This document shows, piece after piece, positions 34,692-43,625 of a DNA stretch of 64,000 nucleotides. The first letter of the stretch is position 1. Each line of letters opens with the position of its first letter. Where the stretch lies: NCBI RefSeq assembly GCF_012396365.1, contig NZ_JAAXPG010000019.1:62001-126000 (forward strand), given 5' to 3'. The position numbers and the translations under genes are program-made. Below the pieces are notes generated by a model. That model made no database searches. It was not told the DNA's origin and saw only the letters and a list, made by a program, of their open reading frames with translations. This stretch comes from Nocardiopsis alborubida (GTDB lineage: Bacteria > Actinomycetota > Actinomycetes > Streptosporangiales > Streptosporangiaceae).

Positions 34692-35774
34692 TCATTCCGT
34701 GACCGCGAGAATGATCTCCTCCGCCTCTCCCGGCTCCGCCTCCCGGATGTGTTCCGACAGCCGCGCCATGTCGATGTCGGGGAACTCCATGGTCGAAGCG
34801 CGCCGCGGGTCGTTGGGCGGGTCCGTCATGAGCGTGGCCCTGACCCCGTCGGTGAACTCCGTGCGCGCCTCCATGAACTCGATCTCCTCCCCGTCCGCGT
34901 CGACGGCGATGACGGTGTCCCCGTGCTCCTCGCACGCCCAGGGCCCGTCCTCCAGGTCGCACAGCTCGTACAGGGGGGTCCAGCCCGACTCGTGCTCCCC
35001 CTCCAGAGGGTGGCTGCGCAACGTGAGACCGAAACCGTCGAGTTCGGGGGAGGGGTCGACCGGCACGTAGGTGATGTCGGCGCTCTTCTCCTGCACGTCG
35101 TTGTCGATGACGTGCATGCCCGACGGTTCCCAGTCAGGGGAGTCCAGTACGGCGATCGCGACGGGGAAGTCGGAGACCTCGCCCAGGAGCTCCTCCCGGT
35201 CCCGCCGCTGGCTCTCCACAGCGGTCGTCCACGACATGCCGTGGAGCAGCAGCGCCGCCGCGACGACCAGGGCGAGCGCGGACACGAACCTGTGCCGGTG
35301 CCGGAGCGCCGCCAGCGTGACGGTACCGAGCAGGGAGAGCCCCAGGCACGTCAGCGGCAGGGGCGGGGAGCCGTCCAGGCGCAGGAGTACCACCAGCGGC
35401 AGCTGGAGGAGCGCCAGGGCCAGCGCCGTGCTCACGACCGTCGGGAACTCCCAGGGGCGGGCGACACCCTGCCGTCGCAGGATCCACAGGAACAGGCAGT
35501 GCCCGCCGCCGACCAACGCGAGGGCCGCCACGGCGAGCAGGACCGTGTAACCCCAGCCGGAGTACAGCAGGCCGAGGAGGGCGAACATCCCTCCGACCCA
35601 CAGGGCCGCGCCCACCAGGAGCGGGTACAGGGTGGTGGCCACGACCACCGTCCACACGGCGCCCTTGCCGAGGGCGGGCGCGGACTCGGACTCCGGGCCG
35701 GATGGCGGCGCGGGCGCCGGGTCGGACGCGGGCTCGGATTCGGAACCGGGCGGCGGATCGGGGGCGATGCTCAC
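34692..35774 (-). CDS. Multi-pass membrane protein with exported domain, family not recognised
   Basis: A 360-residue protein. A Pro/Glu/Ser-rich N-terminus (1-36) precedes five or six transmembrane helices (40-185), then a soluble domain of about 165 residues, probably outside the cell, with two Cys (Leu-Cys-Asp-Leu, Trp-Ala-Cys-Glu) that could pair. It ends in an acidic helix. I cannot name a family. The start is GTG 35774 after GAGG. It lies upstream of the kinase on the same strand, with 227 bases between, so an operon is possible but not shown. Confidence 0.6.
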   Translation of the reverse strand: MSIAPDPPPGSESEPASDPAPAPPSGPESESAPALGKGAVWTVVVATTLYPLLVGAALWVGGMFALLGLLYSGWGYTVLLAVAALALVGGGHCLFLWILRRQGVARPWEFPTVVSTALALALLQLPLVVLLRLDGSPPLPLTCLGLSLLGTVTLAALRHRHRFVSALALVVAAALLLHGMSWTTAVESQRRDREELLGEVSDFPVAIAVLDSPDWEPSGMHVIDNDVQEKSADITYVPVDPSPELDGFGLTLRSHPLEGEHESGWTPLYELCDLEDGPWACEEHGDTVIAVDADGEEIEFMEARTEFTDGVRATLMTDPPNDPRRASTMEFPDIDMARLSEHIREAEPGEAEEIILAVTE

Positions 35775-36324
35775 GGGGCCTCACAGAAGCGGGGGAGGGG
35801 AGTCATGTGATGTGACGCCTCCGAGGGCTCCCGGGTTCGGTGTGGGCCCCGGGTCCGGCGCGGACCCGGCGGGGGCGAGCATGGCTGACCCTCCGGGACG
35901 GGGGTGAGGGTCAGATGATCGCTTCCCGCGATGCCACGGCCCCCTGTCTGGTGGGCGGGTGCCGCCCGGAGGCGCCCGGGGCGCCATTCGGTGACGAGGG
36001 GGTGGCCGGGTGGCAAGGGACTGTTGAGCCGGGAGGGAACAGGGCGATGCCGTTGTGGACCTAGGTCAGGTTTCGGTCCTGCGGCAATGCGGACTCGGGG
36101 TTCCACCGAAGGCAGTTCTGGTGTCGGGTGTCAGTCCGATTGATGGCGTGGTGTCCGCTTTTGGCGGTGAAACTGAGTGTGACGCCCCTCATAGTGCTGA
36201 GATGGCTAGGAAATTGTGGCCTTGTGGTTTCTGGGTGTTTCGGAAGGCCGTTCACGCCCACTACCTGCGCAAACGTTGACAGGGGTCGCCTTTGTCCCCC
36301 AGGGTCTGGCCACAACGGGGGAGA
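35775..36324. other. Large intergenic region upstream of T4SS block C
   Basis: No gene is supported in these 550 bases. Two hairpins are visible: CCGGGTCCG/CGGACCCGG (35849-35869) and CTGACCCTC/GAGGGTCAG (35885-35914). From about 36050 the sequence is less GC-rich than its surroundings, as happens upstream of block A. Confidence 0.5.
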
Positions 36325-36397
36325 GAAGGGGAAAACCCGACGCGTTGCGCCCGTTCCCCAACCCGGTGATGGCGCACCATAGAGGATGGGGTAGAGA
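36325..36397 (+). promoter_or_regulatory. Promoter region of T4SS block C, similar to the one at 17805
   Basis: The order GGGGAAAAC, TTCCCCAACCCG, CACCATAG and GATGGGGTAG matches the promoter region of block A closely. The -10 box would be CATAGA (36378-36383), followed by GATGGGGTAG (36385-36394). The start codon of the VirB6-like gene is about 125 bases downstream, a longer leader than in block A. Confidence 0.6.
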
Positions 36398-36520
36398 CAT
36401 GCGGGGGCCTTGCGGTCGCGCACGACCGCGTGCGGTGTGCACGCGTGTACGGGCGCGTCGACGGGGCCCCGGTGTCTGCGAACATCGCCTTCGGCCGAAC
36501 CACGACGCAGGAGCCAGCAG

Positions 36521-38872
36521 ATGACGCATCAGCACGTCCGACGGCGGGGATGGCGACGCCTCCTGATGACGTTCCTCATGCTGACCGGTCTCGTCGTACT
36601 GCCCCTCACCGGGGCGCAGGCGAACCCGCTGTGCCCGGGCGAGCCCGCGCCGCTGCCGGAGTCGGCGGGAAGCGGTTCCGACGGCCTGCTCGTACCCCCG
36701 CAGTCGCAGTCCTCCATCGAGGGCTCCACGGACGGCCTGCCGCCCGACGCCAGCATGTACGGCCAGTACGGCACCGCCGGGCAGCAGTGGCACATGATCA
36801 CCGAGTCCTGCGTCGACGGGATCAGCAACGGCGCGCAGGCGACCCTGGCCAACACGGCCTGGGACCTGTCCAAGACCATCAACCAGTCGACGATCACGGT
36901 GTACCAGGCCGCGACCTCCGACGGCCTCCTCGCCAGCTTCAACGAACTCGTCGAGAACGTGGTCGTCACGCTGAGGGAGGGCATCTGGCGTCCGCTGATC
37001 CCCACCGTCGTCATCCTCGGCGCACTGTGGCTGGGCTGGTACGGGCTCATCCGGAAGAGGATGACGCTCACGATCGAGTCCAGTATCTGGATGATCGCGG
37101 CGACGGCCCTGGGGCTGTGGATCCTCGTCAACCCGGCTCAGATCATGGGTATGGCCAGCGGTCTGGTGAACTCCGGCAGTCAGCTGGTGACGAGCACGAT
37201 CGGGCAGGTGCCCTACGGAGGGGGGTCGGGGACCTGTCCCTCGGGGGCGGAACCGCCAGAGCGCGCGGACTGGGAAACCGAAGCTGACTTCCAGGTCAGG
37301 CGCAATGCGGACATGCTGTGGTCCAGTCTCGTGTGCCAGCCTTGGCTCGCCGGGCAGTTCGGCAACAGCGACGTGGGCGAGGTGGCCGCCTCGTTCCATG
37401 CAACTGACCTGATAGCTGCTCAGGGGATTAGCAGAATTGAGCAGCAGCAGATCGCTGACGCGGAGATCGACGCGAACGAAATCGTTGCGGAGAAGCAGGA
37501 AGCATATGAGGCTATCGCTGCTGACGTGCAGGAGTTCTACCCCAGTGTTTACCCTCTCTTCTCGGGTGATGACCAGGGAAGCCGCCTCGGAGTTGCGACG
37601 CTCGCGCTTTTTGCTTCGGTCTTCGCTGGTGGTCTGATTCTCGCGGGATCCGTGGCGCTCATCGTGCTGAAGATCGCCTTCCTCCTGCTCTTCCTCCTGG
37701 CTCCCATATTCCTGCTCATCGGCATCCATCCGGGCTACGGGCGCATGGTCCTGCTGCGCTGGGTCGAGCTGATGATCGGCTTCCTGCTCAAGCAGATCTT
37801 CGTCGTACTCCTGATCTCGCTCCTGGTCATGTGCTACGGCATGGTCATGTCCACCAGCCTCGGCTGGGGCTTGCAGATGATCCTGCTGGCGCTCTTCACC
37901 GTGGCCCTGTTCGTCTACCGCAAGCCCTTCGCCTACCTGTTCTCCTCGGTCAACGCGAACACCTTCACCTCGCGCATCGTCAGCGACGCCGCGCAGAGCC
38001 AGGCGCTCAGCCGGAGCGCGGTGGTACTGCCGCCGGTCGCCAACCTCAAGGCGCAGGCCTGGGGGCTGCGCCGGGGACCGCAGATCGCCGGAGTGGCCGC
38101 GGGGGTGCCCGCAGGAGGAGGAGTCCCGAACGGCGGTGTGGACACCGGGGTCGGCGACGAAGTCCCGGCCGACGGCGGTCCGGTCCGCGCGGACGGAGCG
38201 CGGGCACGCGGCACTGCCGGGTACGGCAGGGTCCGCGACAACGCGGCCCCGCCCCTCAACGTCACCAGGAGCGCTCCGGCTGGCGGGGGTGGCGGTGGTG
38301 GCGGCACCAGGCCCGCCGGGCCCGCGCGCAGCGGCGACCAGGCGCCGAGCCTCTCCGGTAGCGGTGCGGCCTCCGGATCCATCCCGCCCCGACCCAGCGG
38401 CGGCTACACCGGGACGGGTGACAGCGGCTGGGCCTCCGTGTTCGGTACCGGTTCGGGAGGCCGTGGCGGCTCCGAGCGCCGGGACGGCGGCGGAGGCGGC
38501 GGTTCGGTGTTCGGCGGGAGCGCACCCGCGGCCGGGAGCGGACGCGCCGCGAGTTCCGAACGGCCCGAACCCAGTACCGGACAGGGCATCTTCGGCGGTC
38601 GCGCGGACACCCCGGCCCGGGGCAACCCCAACGCCCGCGCCTCGCGCTGGGGCTCGCCGAGGGAACGGCGCGAACGCCCCGCCCCCCAGCGTCCCGCCCG
38701 TCCCGCGCCCTCCGGCGAGAGCCGGGGCCGGGGCGACGGCGACGGCGGCTGGCTGACCGGTTCCGGCAAGCGCAAGGACAACGCGCCCATCACCCCCTTC
38801 TGGGGGGAGAGCAGTTCTTCCACGACGAGGGACCGCAAGCGGGACGTCCCCTTCTGGTTGAACGACGACTGA
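36521..38872 (+). CDS. VirB6/TrbL-like polytopic membrane protein
   Basis: A 783-residue protein. An N-terminal signal sequence or first helix (about 10-33, ending Gly-Ala-Gln-Ala) precedes an exported stretch, then several transmembrane helices: two near 160-215 and four in 370-490. The C-terminal third is Gly/Ser/Pro/Arg-rich and probably disordered cytoplasmic tail (up to the Trp-Leu-Asn-Asp-Asp end). This layout is that of VirB6/TrbL, the membrane pore component of T4SS. Between about 37390 and 37650 the codon use is clearly less GC-rich, encoding the loop rich in Glu, Ala and Gln between helix groups, as if this segment were exchanged or evolves separately. The ATG at 36521 has GGAG upstream. 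Confidence 0.75.
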   Translation: MTHQHVRRRGWRRLLMTFLMLTGLVVLPLTGAQANPLCPGEPAPLPESAGSGSDGLLVPPQSQSSIEGSTDGLPPDASMYGQYGTAGQQWHMITESCVDGISNGAQATLANTAWDLSKTINQSTITVYQAATSDGLLASFNELVENVVVTLREGIWRPLIPTVVILGALWLGWYGLIRKRMTLTIESSIWMIAATALGLWILVNPAQIMGMASGLVNSGSQLVTSTIGQVPYGGGSGTCPSGAEPPERADWETEADFQVRRNADMLWSSLVCQPWLAGQFGNSDVGEVAASFHATDLIAAQGISRIEQQQIADAEIDANEIVAEKQEAYEAIAADVQEFYPSVYPLFSGDDQGSRLGVATLALFASVFAGGLILAGSVALIVLKIAFLLLFLLAPIFLLIGIHPGYGRMVLLRWVELMIGFLLKQIFVVLLISLLVMCYGMVMSTSLGWGLQMILLALFTVALFVYRKPFAYLFSSVNANTFTSRIVSDAAQSQALSRSAVVLPPVANLKAQAWGLRRGPQIAGVAAGVPAGGGVPNGGVDTGVGDEVPADGGPVRADGARARGTAGYGRVRDNAAPPLNVTRSAPAGGGGGGGGTRPAGPARSGDQAPSLSGSGAASGSIPPRPSGGYTGTGDSGWASVFGTGSGGRGGSERRDGGGGGGSVFGGSAPAAGSGRAASSERPEPSTGQGIFGGRADTPARGNPNARASRWGSPRERRERPAPQRPARPAPSGESRGRGDGDGGWLTGSGKRKDNAPITPFWGESSSSTTRDRKRDVPFWLNDD

Positions 38873-38891
38873 CGAACAAAGGCCCGAAGCG

Positions 38892-39572
38892 ATGCCCAAC
38901 CCTCTCCCCGAACGCGCCCAGCGGGCTGTCTTCCTCGGACTGATCGTCGTGCTGGTCGTGTTCGGGCTCTACCTCAGCTTCGGAGGCTTCGGGGGCGCCG
39001 AGGAGGACGACGATCCCTCCGCGGCCTCCCCGGACCCCGGGACCGCCCAGGAGGAACCCCCGGGCGGCCCCGGCGGCCCGGACGGGCTGTCCACGGTCGA
39101 GCCGAGCCCGATCCCGACCACCGCAGCCGAGGACGTGGACGTCCTGGACTGGTTCCCCTTCACGGAGGCGGAGTTCCAGGCGGCCGGGGCGGCGGCCCGC
39201 GCCTTCGCCGAGGCCTACGGAACCATCGACTACACCCAGTCCCCCGAGTCCTACTACGCCTCGATGGAGGAGCTGGCCACCCCCGAGTTCGCCGGGGTGC
39301 TGGCCGAGACCAGCAGGGTCGGCGCCTTCTGGAGCGAGATGTCCGAGGCCGAGGCGGTCTCCGAGGGGCGGGCCCAGGTCGACTCGGTACGGACCTTCGA
39401 CGCCGACTCGGTCACCTTCGTCGTGACGGCGCAGTCCATCACCGAGACGGGGGACGCCGAGTTCGACGAGAACCTCGGCGAGTTCGCCGTCACCGTCGTG
39501 CGCAGCGGCGGTTCCTGGAGGGTCTTCGACTTCCAGCCCGCCGACGCCGGACAGTTCGGAGGGGAGGAGTGA
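38892..39572 (+). CDS. Single-pass protein with VirB8/TcpC-like exported domain
   Basis: A 226-residue bitopic protein: transmembrane helix at about 13-30, acidic Pro/Gly-rich linker (35-80), then a roughly 130-residue domain rich in Ala and Glu that ends in Gly-Gly-Ser-Trp-Arg-Val-Phe-Asp-Phe, the terminal strand typical of NTF2-like VirB8/TcpC domains. Such proteins are scaffold components of T4SS. It is 20 bases after the VirB6-like gene and 5 before the wall hydrolase, so it is certainly in the operon. The VirB8-like reading is an inference from fold-like features, without a sequence search. Confidence 0.6.
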   Translation: MPNPLPERAQRAVFLGLIVVLVVFGLYLSFGGFGGAEEDDDPSAASPDPGTAQEEPPGGPGGPDGLSTVEPSPIPTTAAEDVDVLDWFPFTEAEFQAAGAAARAFAEAYGTIDYTQSPESYYASMEELATPEFAGVLAETSRVGAFWSEMSEAEAVSEGRAQVDSVRTFDADSVTFVVTAQSITETGDAEFDENLGEFAVTVVRSGGSWRVFDFQPADAGQFGGEE

Positions 39573-39576
39573 CCCC

Positions 39577-40755
39577 GTGATCTCCCTTTTCACCCGCAGG
39601 TCCTCTGACAGGGGCGCCGCGGGCCTGTGGTTCGGCGCGGCCGTCGCCGTCACGGTCGCCCTGATGACCATGTTCGCGATGTTGGTGATCCCCGTGATCA
39701 CCAACACCACCCAGCAGATCGGTTCCATGATGGCGAACGGCCTGGTCTGCGGACCGGATGCGGACGCCGAGCAGCCGGACGCGAGCGGCTACGCGATGAA
39801 CTCCATCCCGGAGAACTACCTGGAGATCTACATGGAGGTCGGGGAGGACCGCGGGATCCCGTGGAACATCCTGGCGGGTGTGGGCCAGGTGGAGTCCCAC
39901 CACGGGCGCTGGGAGGGCCCGGGGATCACCGAGGGGCACAACGACTGGGGCGCGGCCGGACCGATGCAGTTCGGCTCCCTGGACGGCTCGGCGGCGGGCA
40001 ACAGCTGGGGCGGCGAGCCCGTGCAGCCCGTGGACGAGCGCCCGGAGCAGGGGTACGGCGTCGACGGGAACGACGACGGGGTCGTCAGCGTCTACGACCC
40101 CGCCGACGCGATCCCGGCCGCAGCCGACTACCTCATCGCCCACGGTCTGAAGGAGGACGTCCGGCAGGCGATCTACGGCTACAACCACGCCTGGTGGTAC
40201 GTGGACGACGTGTTGGAGTGGGCGCAGCAGTACGCGGAGGGGCAGTACGACACGTCGGGTTCCATCGAGAGCGCGGTCGCCTGCCAGTTCGACGCGCAGG
40301 GCGCACCGATCGGGAGCGCCCCGGACGAGCTGACCCAGGCCGTGGTCGACTGGGCCCTGGCCCAGCGTGGAAAGCCCTACATCTGGGGTGGTGTCGGTCC
40401 GAACGGATTCGACTGCTCCGGCCTGATGCAGAAGGCCTACGAGAGCATCGGCGTCACCATTCCGCGGATCTCCCAGGACCAGTGGGGTTTCGGCCCCGAG
40501 GTTTCACCGGGAGAGGAACAGCCCGGCGACCTGGTGTTCTTCCATGTGAGTCGGGCGGGGGAGCCTCCCGGCCCGGGACACGTGGGAATGGTGATCGGTG
40601 ACGGGCTGATGGTCGAGGCCTGGTGCACCAACTGTGGCCCGATCGCGGTGCGCGAGTACGATGACCCCAATCGTGCGGATGTCATGGGTTTTACCCGTCC
40701 GCTTGAGCACCCGGACGTGCAGGCCCAGTTGGAGGCACAGGACAGTCGTGGTTGA
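39577..40755 (+). CDS. Bifunctional transglycosylase - NlpC/P60 cell-wall hydrolase (VirB1/TcpG-like)
   Basis: A 392-residue exported enzyme. One transmembrane helix (16-42) anchors it. A lysozyme-like transglycosylase domain (78-225) follows, with Ile-Leu-Ala-Gly-Val-Gly-Gln-Val-Glu106-Ser-His-His-Gly and Ala-Gly-Pro-Met-Gln-Phe; Glu106 is the likely catalytic acid. The C-terminal NlpC/P60 domain (252-380) has Asp-Cys280-Ser-Gly as nucleophile and Gly-His335-Val-Gly as base. Both cut peptidoglycan, one in the glycan and one in the peptide, opening a path for the secretion channel. Gram-positive conjugation systems carry this pair in one protein. The start GTG has GGGGAGGAG before it, and its end overlaps the next gene. 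Confidence 0.88.
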   Translation: MISLFTRRSSDRGAAGLWFGAAVAVTVALMTMFAMLVIPVITNTTQQIGSMMANGLVCGPDADAEQPDASGYAMNSIPENYLEIYMEVGEDRGIPWNILAGVGQVESHHGRWEGPGITEGHNDWGAAGPMQFGSLDGSAAGNSWGGEPVQPVDERPEQGYGVDGNDDGVVSVYDPADAIPAAADYLIAHGLKEDVRQAIYGYNHAWWYVDDVLEWAQQYAEGQYDTSGSIESAVACQFDAQGAPIGSAPDELTQAVVDWALAQRGKPYIWGGVGPNGFDCSGLMQKAYESIGVTIPRISQDQWGFGPEVSPGEEQPGDLVFFHVSRAGEPPGPGHVGMVIGDGLMVEAWCTNCGPIAVREYDDPNRADVMGFTRPLEHPDVQAQLEAQDSRG

Positions 40756-41506
40756 CGAGAAGGCGCCGCCAAGGAAGCAGGGGCTGCACGGGTGGAAGGC
40801 CGCCGGGGCGGTTTTCGGGTGTGGGACCCTGGCGGCCTTCGGGGTCTTCGGCGTCGTTATTGCACTCCTCGGTAGCTTCCTGACGACTCTGTCTTCGGGC
40901 TTTGGGGATACGGAGCAACCCCAGGGGGCAGCCGAGGCAGGAGCAGCTGAAACTACTTCGCCACGAGACGAGTTTGTGGCGGATAAGTTCGACCTCTGTC
41001 GTATATCTCTGCCTTCGATATCAGGGGTAAGCCTTAACCTTGATGAAGATTCCGAAGGTCCAGTAGACACGGCTATTGAAGGTGGAGATTCGACAGAGGA
41101 TAACCTGGTCCGCTCTGACGAGTGCGCCGGTGTCGTGCATCCAACAGTCGCCGCAACCACTCCTTGGGAGTTCCAGTTCTCCTACCGCGCGATTATCTTC
41201 TCCCCAGATGGTGGTCGAGACCAACTATCCCAAAGTGACCTGGAGGAATGGAGGGACGAAGCTCAAGCCTCACTGTCTGGTTTCCAGGAAGGCGAGGAGT
41301 TAGACTTCCTGGATCAGGCCTATTATGTTTATGGGTCGACTCCTGGCGGTGGGTCTGAGTACATAGCAGTAGCTCGAAAAAGGAGCGCTGTCCTCCAGTT
41401 CTCCATGGTTTCGGAGGATGACAACACCCCTGCGCACTTCGAGAATGAGGTGGCCAAGTTCGAAGCTCATCTCGATCTGGCTTTGCAGAACCTCATCCCG
41501 GCGTGA
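40748..41506 (+). CDS. Membrane-anchored protein of T4SS block C, unrecognised
   Basis: A 252-residue protein that starts at GTG 40748 inside the end of the hydrolase gene (8-base overlap, GGAGG upstream), so it is translationally coupled. A positively charged tail is followed by one transmembrane helix (about 18-45) and an exported domain with two cysteines (Leu-Cys-Arg-Ile and Glu-Cys-Ala-Gly) likely to form a disulfide. I recognise no family. From about 40860 the composition is distinctly more A/T-rich than the preceding genes, so the exported domain may come from another source or evolve under different constraint, as is common for surface-exposed parts. Confidence 0.65.
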   Translation: MVDEKAPPRKQGLHGWKAAGAVFGCGTLAAFGVFGVVIALLGSFLTTLSSGFGDTEQPQGAAEAGAAETTSPRDEFVADKFDLCRISLPSISGVSLNLDEDSEGPVDTAIEGGDSTEDNLVRSDECAGVVHPTVAATTPWEFQFSYRAIIFSPDGGRDQLSQSDLEEWRDEAQASLSGFQEGEELDFLDQAYYVYGSTPGGGSEYIAVARKRSAVLQFSMVSEDDNTPAHFENEVAKFEAHLDLALQNLIPA

Positions 41507-41510
41507 GACG

Positions 41511-41532
41511 ACAGGGCGGAGCCCGTCGGTTT
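41511..41532 (+). terminator. Terminator of T4SS block C
   Basis: GACAGGGC pairs with GCCCGTC (one bulged A) around GGA, followed by GGTTTTCC. It begins 5 bases after the last stop codon of the operon. Confidence 0.55.
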
Positions 41533-41584
41533 TCCTGCGGCTACGGCGCCCGGGCGGCCGTGGGCATCCACGGCTGCGGGATGA

Positions 41585-42136
41585 TCAGGCGACCCCGGCC
41601 ATGAAGTGGTGGCGGCACAGGGTCGCGTACGACTCGTTGCCGCCGATGTGCACCTGTTCGCCCTCGTAGATCATGACCCCGTCCACCACGCGCGCGTTGT
41701 GGGTGGCGCGACCGCCGCACCAGCAGCGCGCGGACACCGGCAGGACCTCGATCTTGTCGGCGAGTTCCACCAGGCGCTTCGAGCCGGGGAACAGCTGCCC
41801 CTGGAAGTCGGTGAGGATCCCGTAGCAGTACACGTCGATCCGCATGCCGTCCACCACGCCCGCGAGCTGTCCCACCTGCTTGTCGGACAGGAACTGGGCT
41901 TCGTCGCAGATGACGTAGGGGGCCTTGCGGTCGGCGATGTCGTCGTACAGGTCCAGGTCGTCGCCCACCTCCACGGCGGGGGACTCCAGGCCCAGACGGG
42001 ACGAGATGATGCCCGCTCCGGCACGGTCCTGCTTCGTGTAGAGCACCCCTTCGCCACCGCGTGAGTGGTGCTCCTGGAGGGCCATCGTGCTCTTGCCCGA
42101 GTTCATCGAACCTGTGAAGTACTTCAGCTCCGCCAT
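41585..42136 (-). CDS. tdk: Thymidine kinase (type II)
   Basis: A 183-residue cytoplasmic enzyme that phosphorylates thymidine in pyrimidine salvage. Walker A is Gly-Ser-Met-Asn-Ser-Gly-Lys-Ser-Thr (9-17), the Walker B region is Val-Ile-Cys-Asp-Glu-Ala-Gln-Phe, and the lasso loop includes Tyr-Gly-Ile-Leu-Thr-Asp-Phe. Zinc-ribbon residues Cys-Trp-Cys and Cys-Arg-His-His are present, though the usual last Cys pair may be reduced to Cys-x-His-His. It is slightly shorter than typical (190-220). The gene is alone, convergent with the T4SS operon. Confidence 0.9.
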   Translation of the reverse strand: MAELKYFTGSMNSGKSTMALQEHHSRGGEGVLYTKQDRAGAGIISSRLGLESPAVEVGDDLDLYDDIADRKAPYVICDEAQFLSDKQVGQLAGVVDGMRIDVYCYGILTDFQGQLFPGSKRLVELADKIEVLPVSARCWCGGRATHNARVVDGVMIYEGEQVHIGGNESYATLCRHHFMAGVA

Positions 42137-42629
42137 GTCTCTTCCTGTGTCGCGGGCGCTGGCGCTGTCGACGGCTCGGGCTCGTCACCGTGTCGGGCTT
42201 CCTGCCGTGGCCAGCAGTGAACATACCAGTGACGCGCGTGGCCTCCCGAACCACCGCTCGCCCGCCTACGCGCCCTCGCGACTCCCTCACGCCTCTCTCA
42301 CGCCTCCCCCGCGACCCCTCGCGCCCACGTCCTCCTCGTCGGGAAGGCCCTCCCGCTCGGACGGGGCGCCTCGACGGACGCGGTGTTTCCGGTCTTACCG
42401 CCTTCGGTCATTGTTCGGGCCGAAAGTAGTGATGTGGGATACGGCACCAGTTATTTCCTCTTCCGGTGCCTTCCCGGAGACCGGCCGAACCAGTGAGGGT
42501 GTGCCTTCCGTGAAGCGTGGGCACGGGGTGGGGCGGTGACGACTGATGTGAGCGCGAAGCCGTACGCACCCGATCAAAGGCAGGTGCGCCGCACAGGAGT
42601 TGAGTCCACTTCGATATATTTGGTGCCCC
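42137..42629. other. Divergent intergenic region between tdk and the ion channel
   Basis: A pyrimidine-rich tract (about 42240-42350) and a stretch with lower GC near 42400-42450 are present, but I see no supported gene. The channel -10 box TATATT is at 42615-42620. Confidence 0.5.
42615..42620 (+). promoter_or_regulatory. -10 box of the channel gene (leaderless)
   Basis: TATATT ends 9 bases before the ATG at 42630. No ribosome binding site precedes the ATG, which suggests a leaderless message. Confidence 0.5.
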
Positions 42630-43622
42630 ATGTCCGAATCACTCGGAAGTGGAATTGATAAGGGGGAAGTGGCATTGCGGCGTGCTCAGATCACCAGGCT
42701 TGTGGAGAGTCGGTGGTTCTCCAACATCATGCTCGCGGTGATTCTGGTCAATGCCGTGATTTTGGGTTGGATGACTTATGGGGGTTCTGCCCTTCCGTAT
42801 CTGGTGATCGTTGAGTACGTCGTCGTCGCCGTGTTCGTCGTCGAGATGCTGCTCAAGATCCACGCCTGGCGGGGACGGTTCTTCCGGAGCGCCTGGAACT
42901 GGTTCGACTTCCTGGTGGTGGCGATCTCCGTGATCCCGGCCACCGGCCCGTTCGCCGTGCTCCGCATCCTGCGGGTGCTGCGGATCCTGCGGGTGATCAC
43001 CGCCGTCCCGCAGATGCGGCAGATCATCACCGCGCTGTTCAAGGCCATGCCGGGGGTGGGGACCGTGATCGGCCTCCTCCTGGTGGTCATCTACACCTCG
43101 GCGATCATCGCCCACCAGCTGTTCGGTGAGGCCGTGCCGGACTTCTTCGGCAACCTGGGCACGTCGCTGTACACGATGTTCCTGCTGATGACGACGGAGG
43201 GCTGGCCGGACGTCTCGGACGCGGTGCTGGCGGAGCATCCGACGGCCTGGATCTTCTTCGTGTGCTACATCGTGCTGACGGCGTTCATCATGCTGAACCT
43301 GGTCATCGCGGTGATCGTCACGTCCCTGGAGCAGGAGATCAGCGAGGTCCGCTGGGCGGAGGACCAGGAGCTGGAGGAGGTCCAGCACGAGGCGGTCATG
43401 AACCGGTTGGTCGAACTCGGGCAGCAGGTCGAGCGCCTGGACCGCATGCTGCGAGAGCGGGACACGGGCCCAGGCACTGACGGCCTTCCGGGGAACGTTC
43501 AGGCAGACCAGGCGACTCAGACAGCCCAGGCCGTCCAGACGATCCAGCCCGGTGAACCTGCCGAGCCCGTCAGGCGCGGGAACGGGGACGCGGCGCAGCC
43601 GCCGCCTTCCGCTTCCCTGTAG
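42630..43622 (+). CDS. NaChBac-type voltage-gated cation channel
   Basis: A 330-residue channel subunit with one six-helix domain (S1-S6), expected to form a homotetramer in the membrane. S4 carries Arg112, Arg115, Arg118 and Arg121 at every third position. The pore helix ends in the filter Thr-Thr-Glu190-Gly-Trp-Pro-Asp194. NaChBac itself has Thr-Leu-Glu-Ser-Trp-Ala-Ser; Gly after Glu and an Asp at the end resemble, as I recall, the calcium-selective bacterial CavMr channel. The S6 helix is Asn-Leu-Val-Ile-Ala-Val-Ile-Val, followed by a charged C-terminal coiled coil (about 235-270), typical of the family. I placed the start at ATG 42630, preceded by a -10 box but no ribosome site. An upstream start at 42600 is possible. 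Confidence 0.85.
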   Translation: MSESLGSGIDKGEVALRRAQITRLVESRWFSNIMLAVILVNAVILGWMTYGGSALPYLVIVEYVVVAVFVVEMLLKIHAWRGRFFRSAWNWFDFLVVAISVIPATGPFAVLRILRVLRILRVITAVPQMRQIITALFKAMPGVGTVIGLLLVVIYTSAIIAHQLFGEAVPDFFGNLGTSLYTMFLLMTTEGWPDVSDAVLAEHPTAWIFFVCYIVLTAFIMLNLVIAVIVTSLEQEISEVRWAEDQELEEVQHEAVMNRLVELGQQVERLDRMLRERDTGPGTDGLPGNVQADQATQTAQAVQTIQPGEPAEPVRRGNGDAAQPPPSASL

Positions 43623-43625
43623 CGA

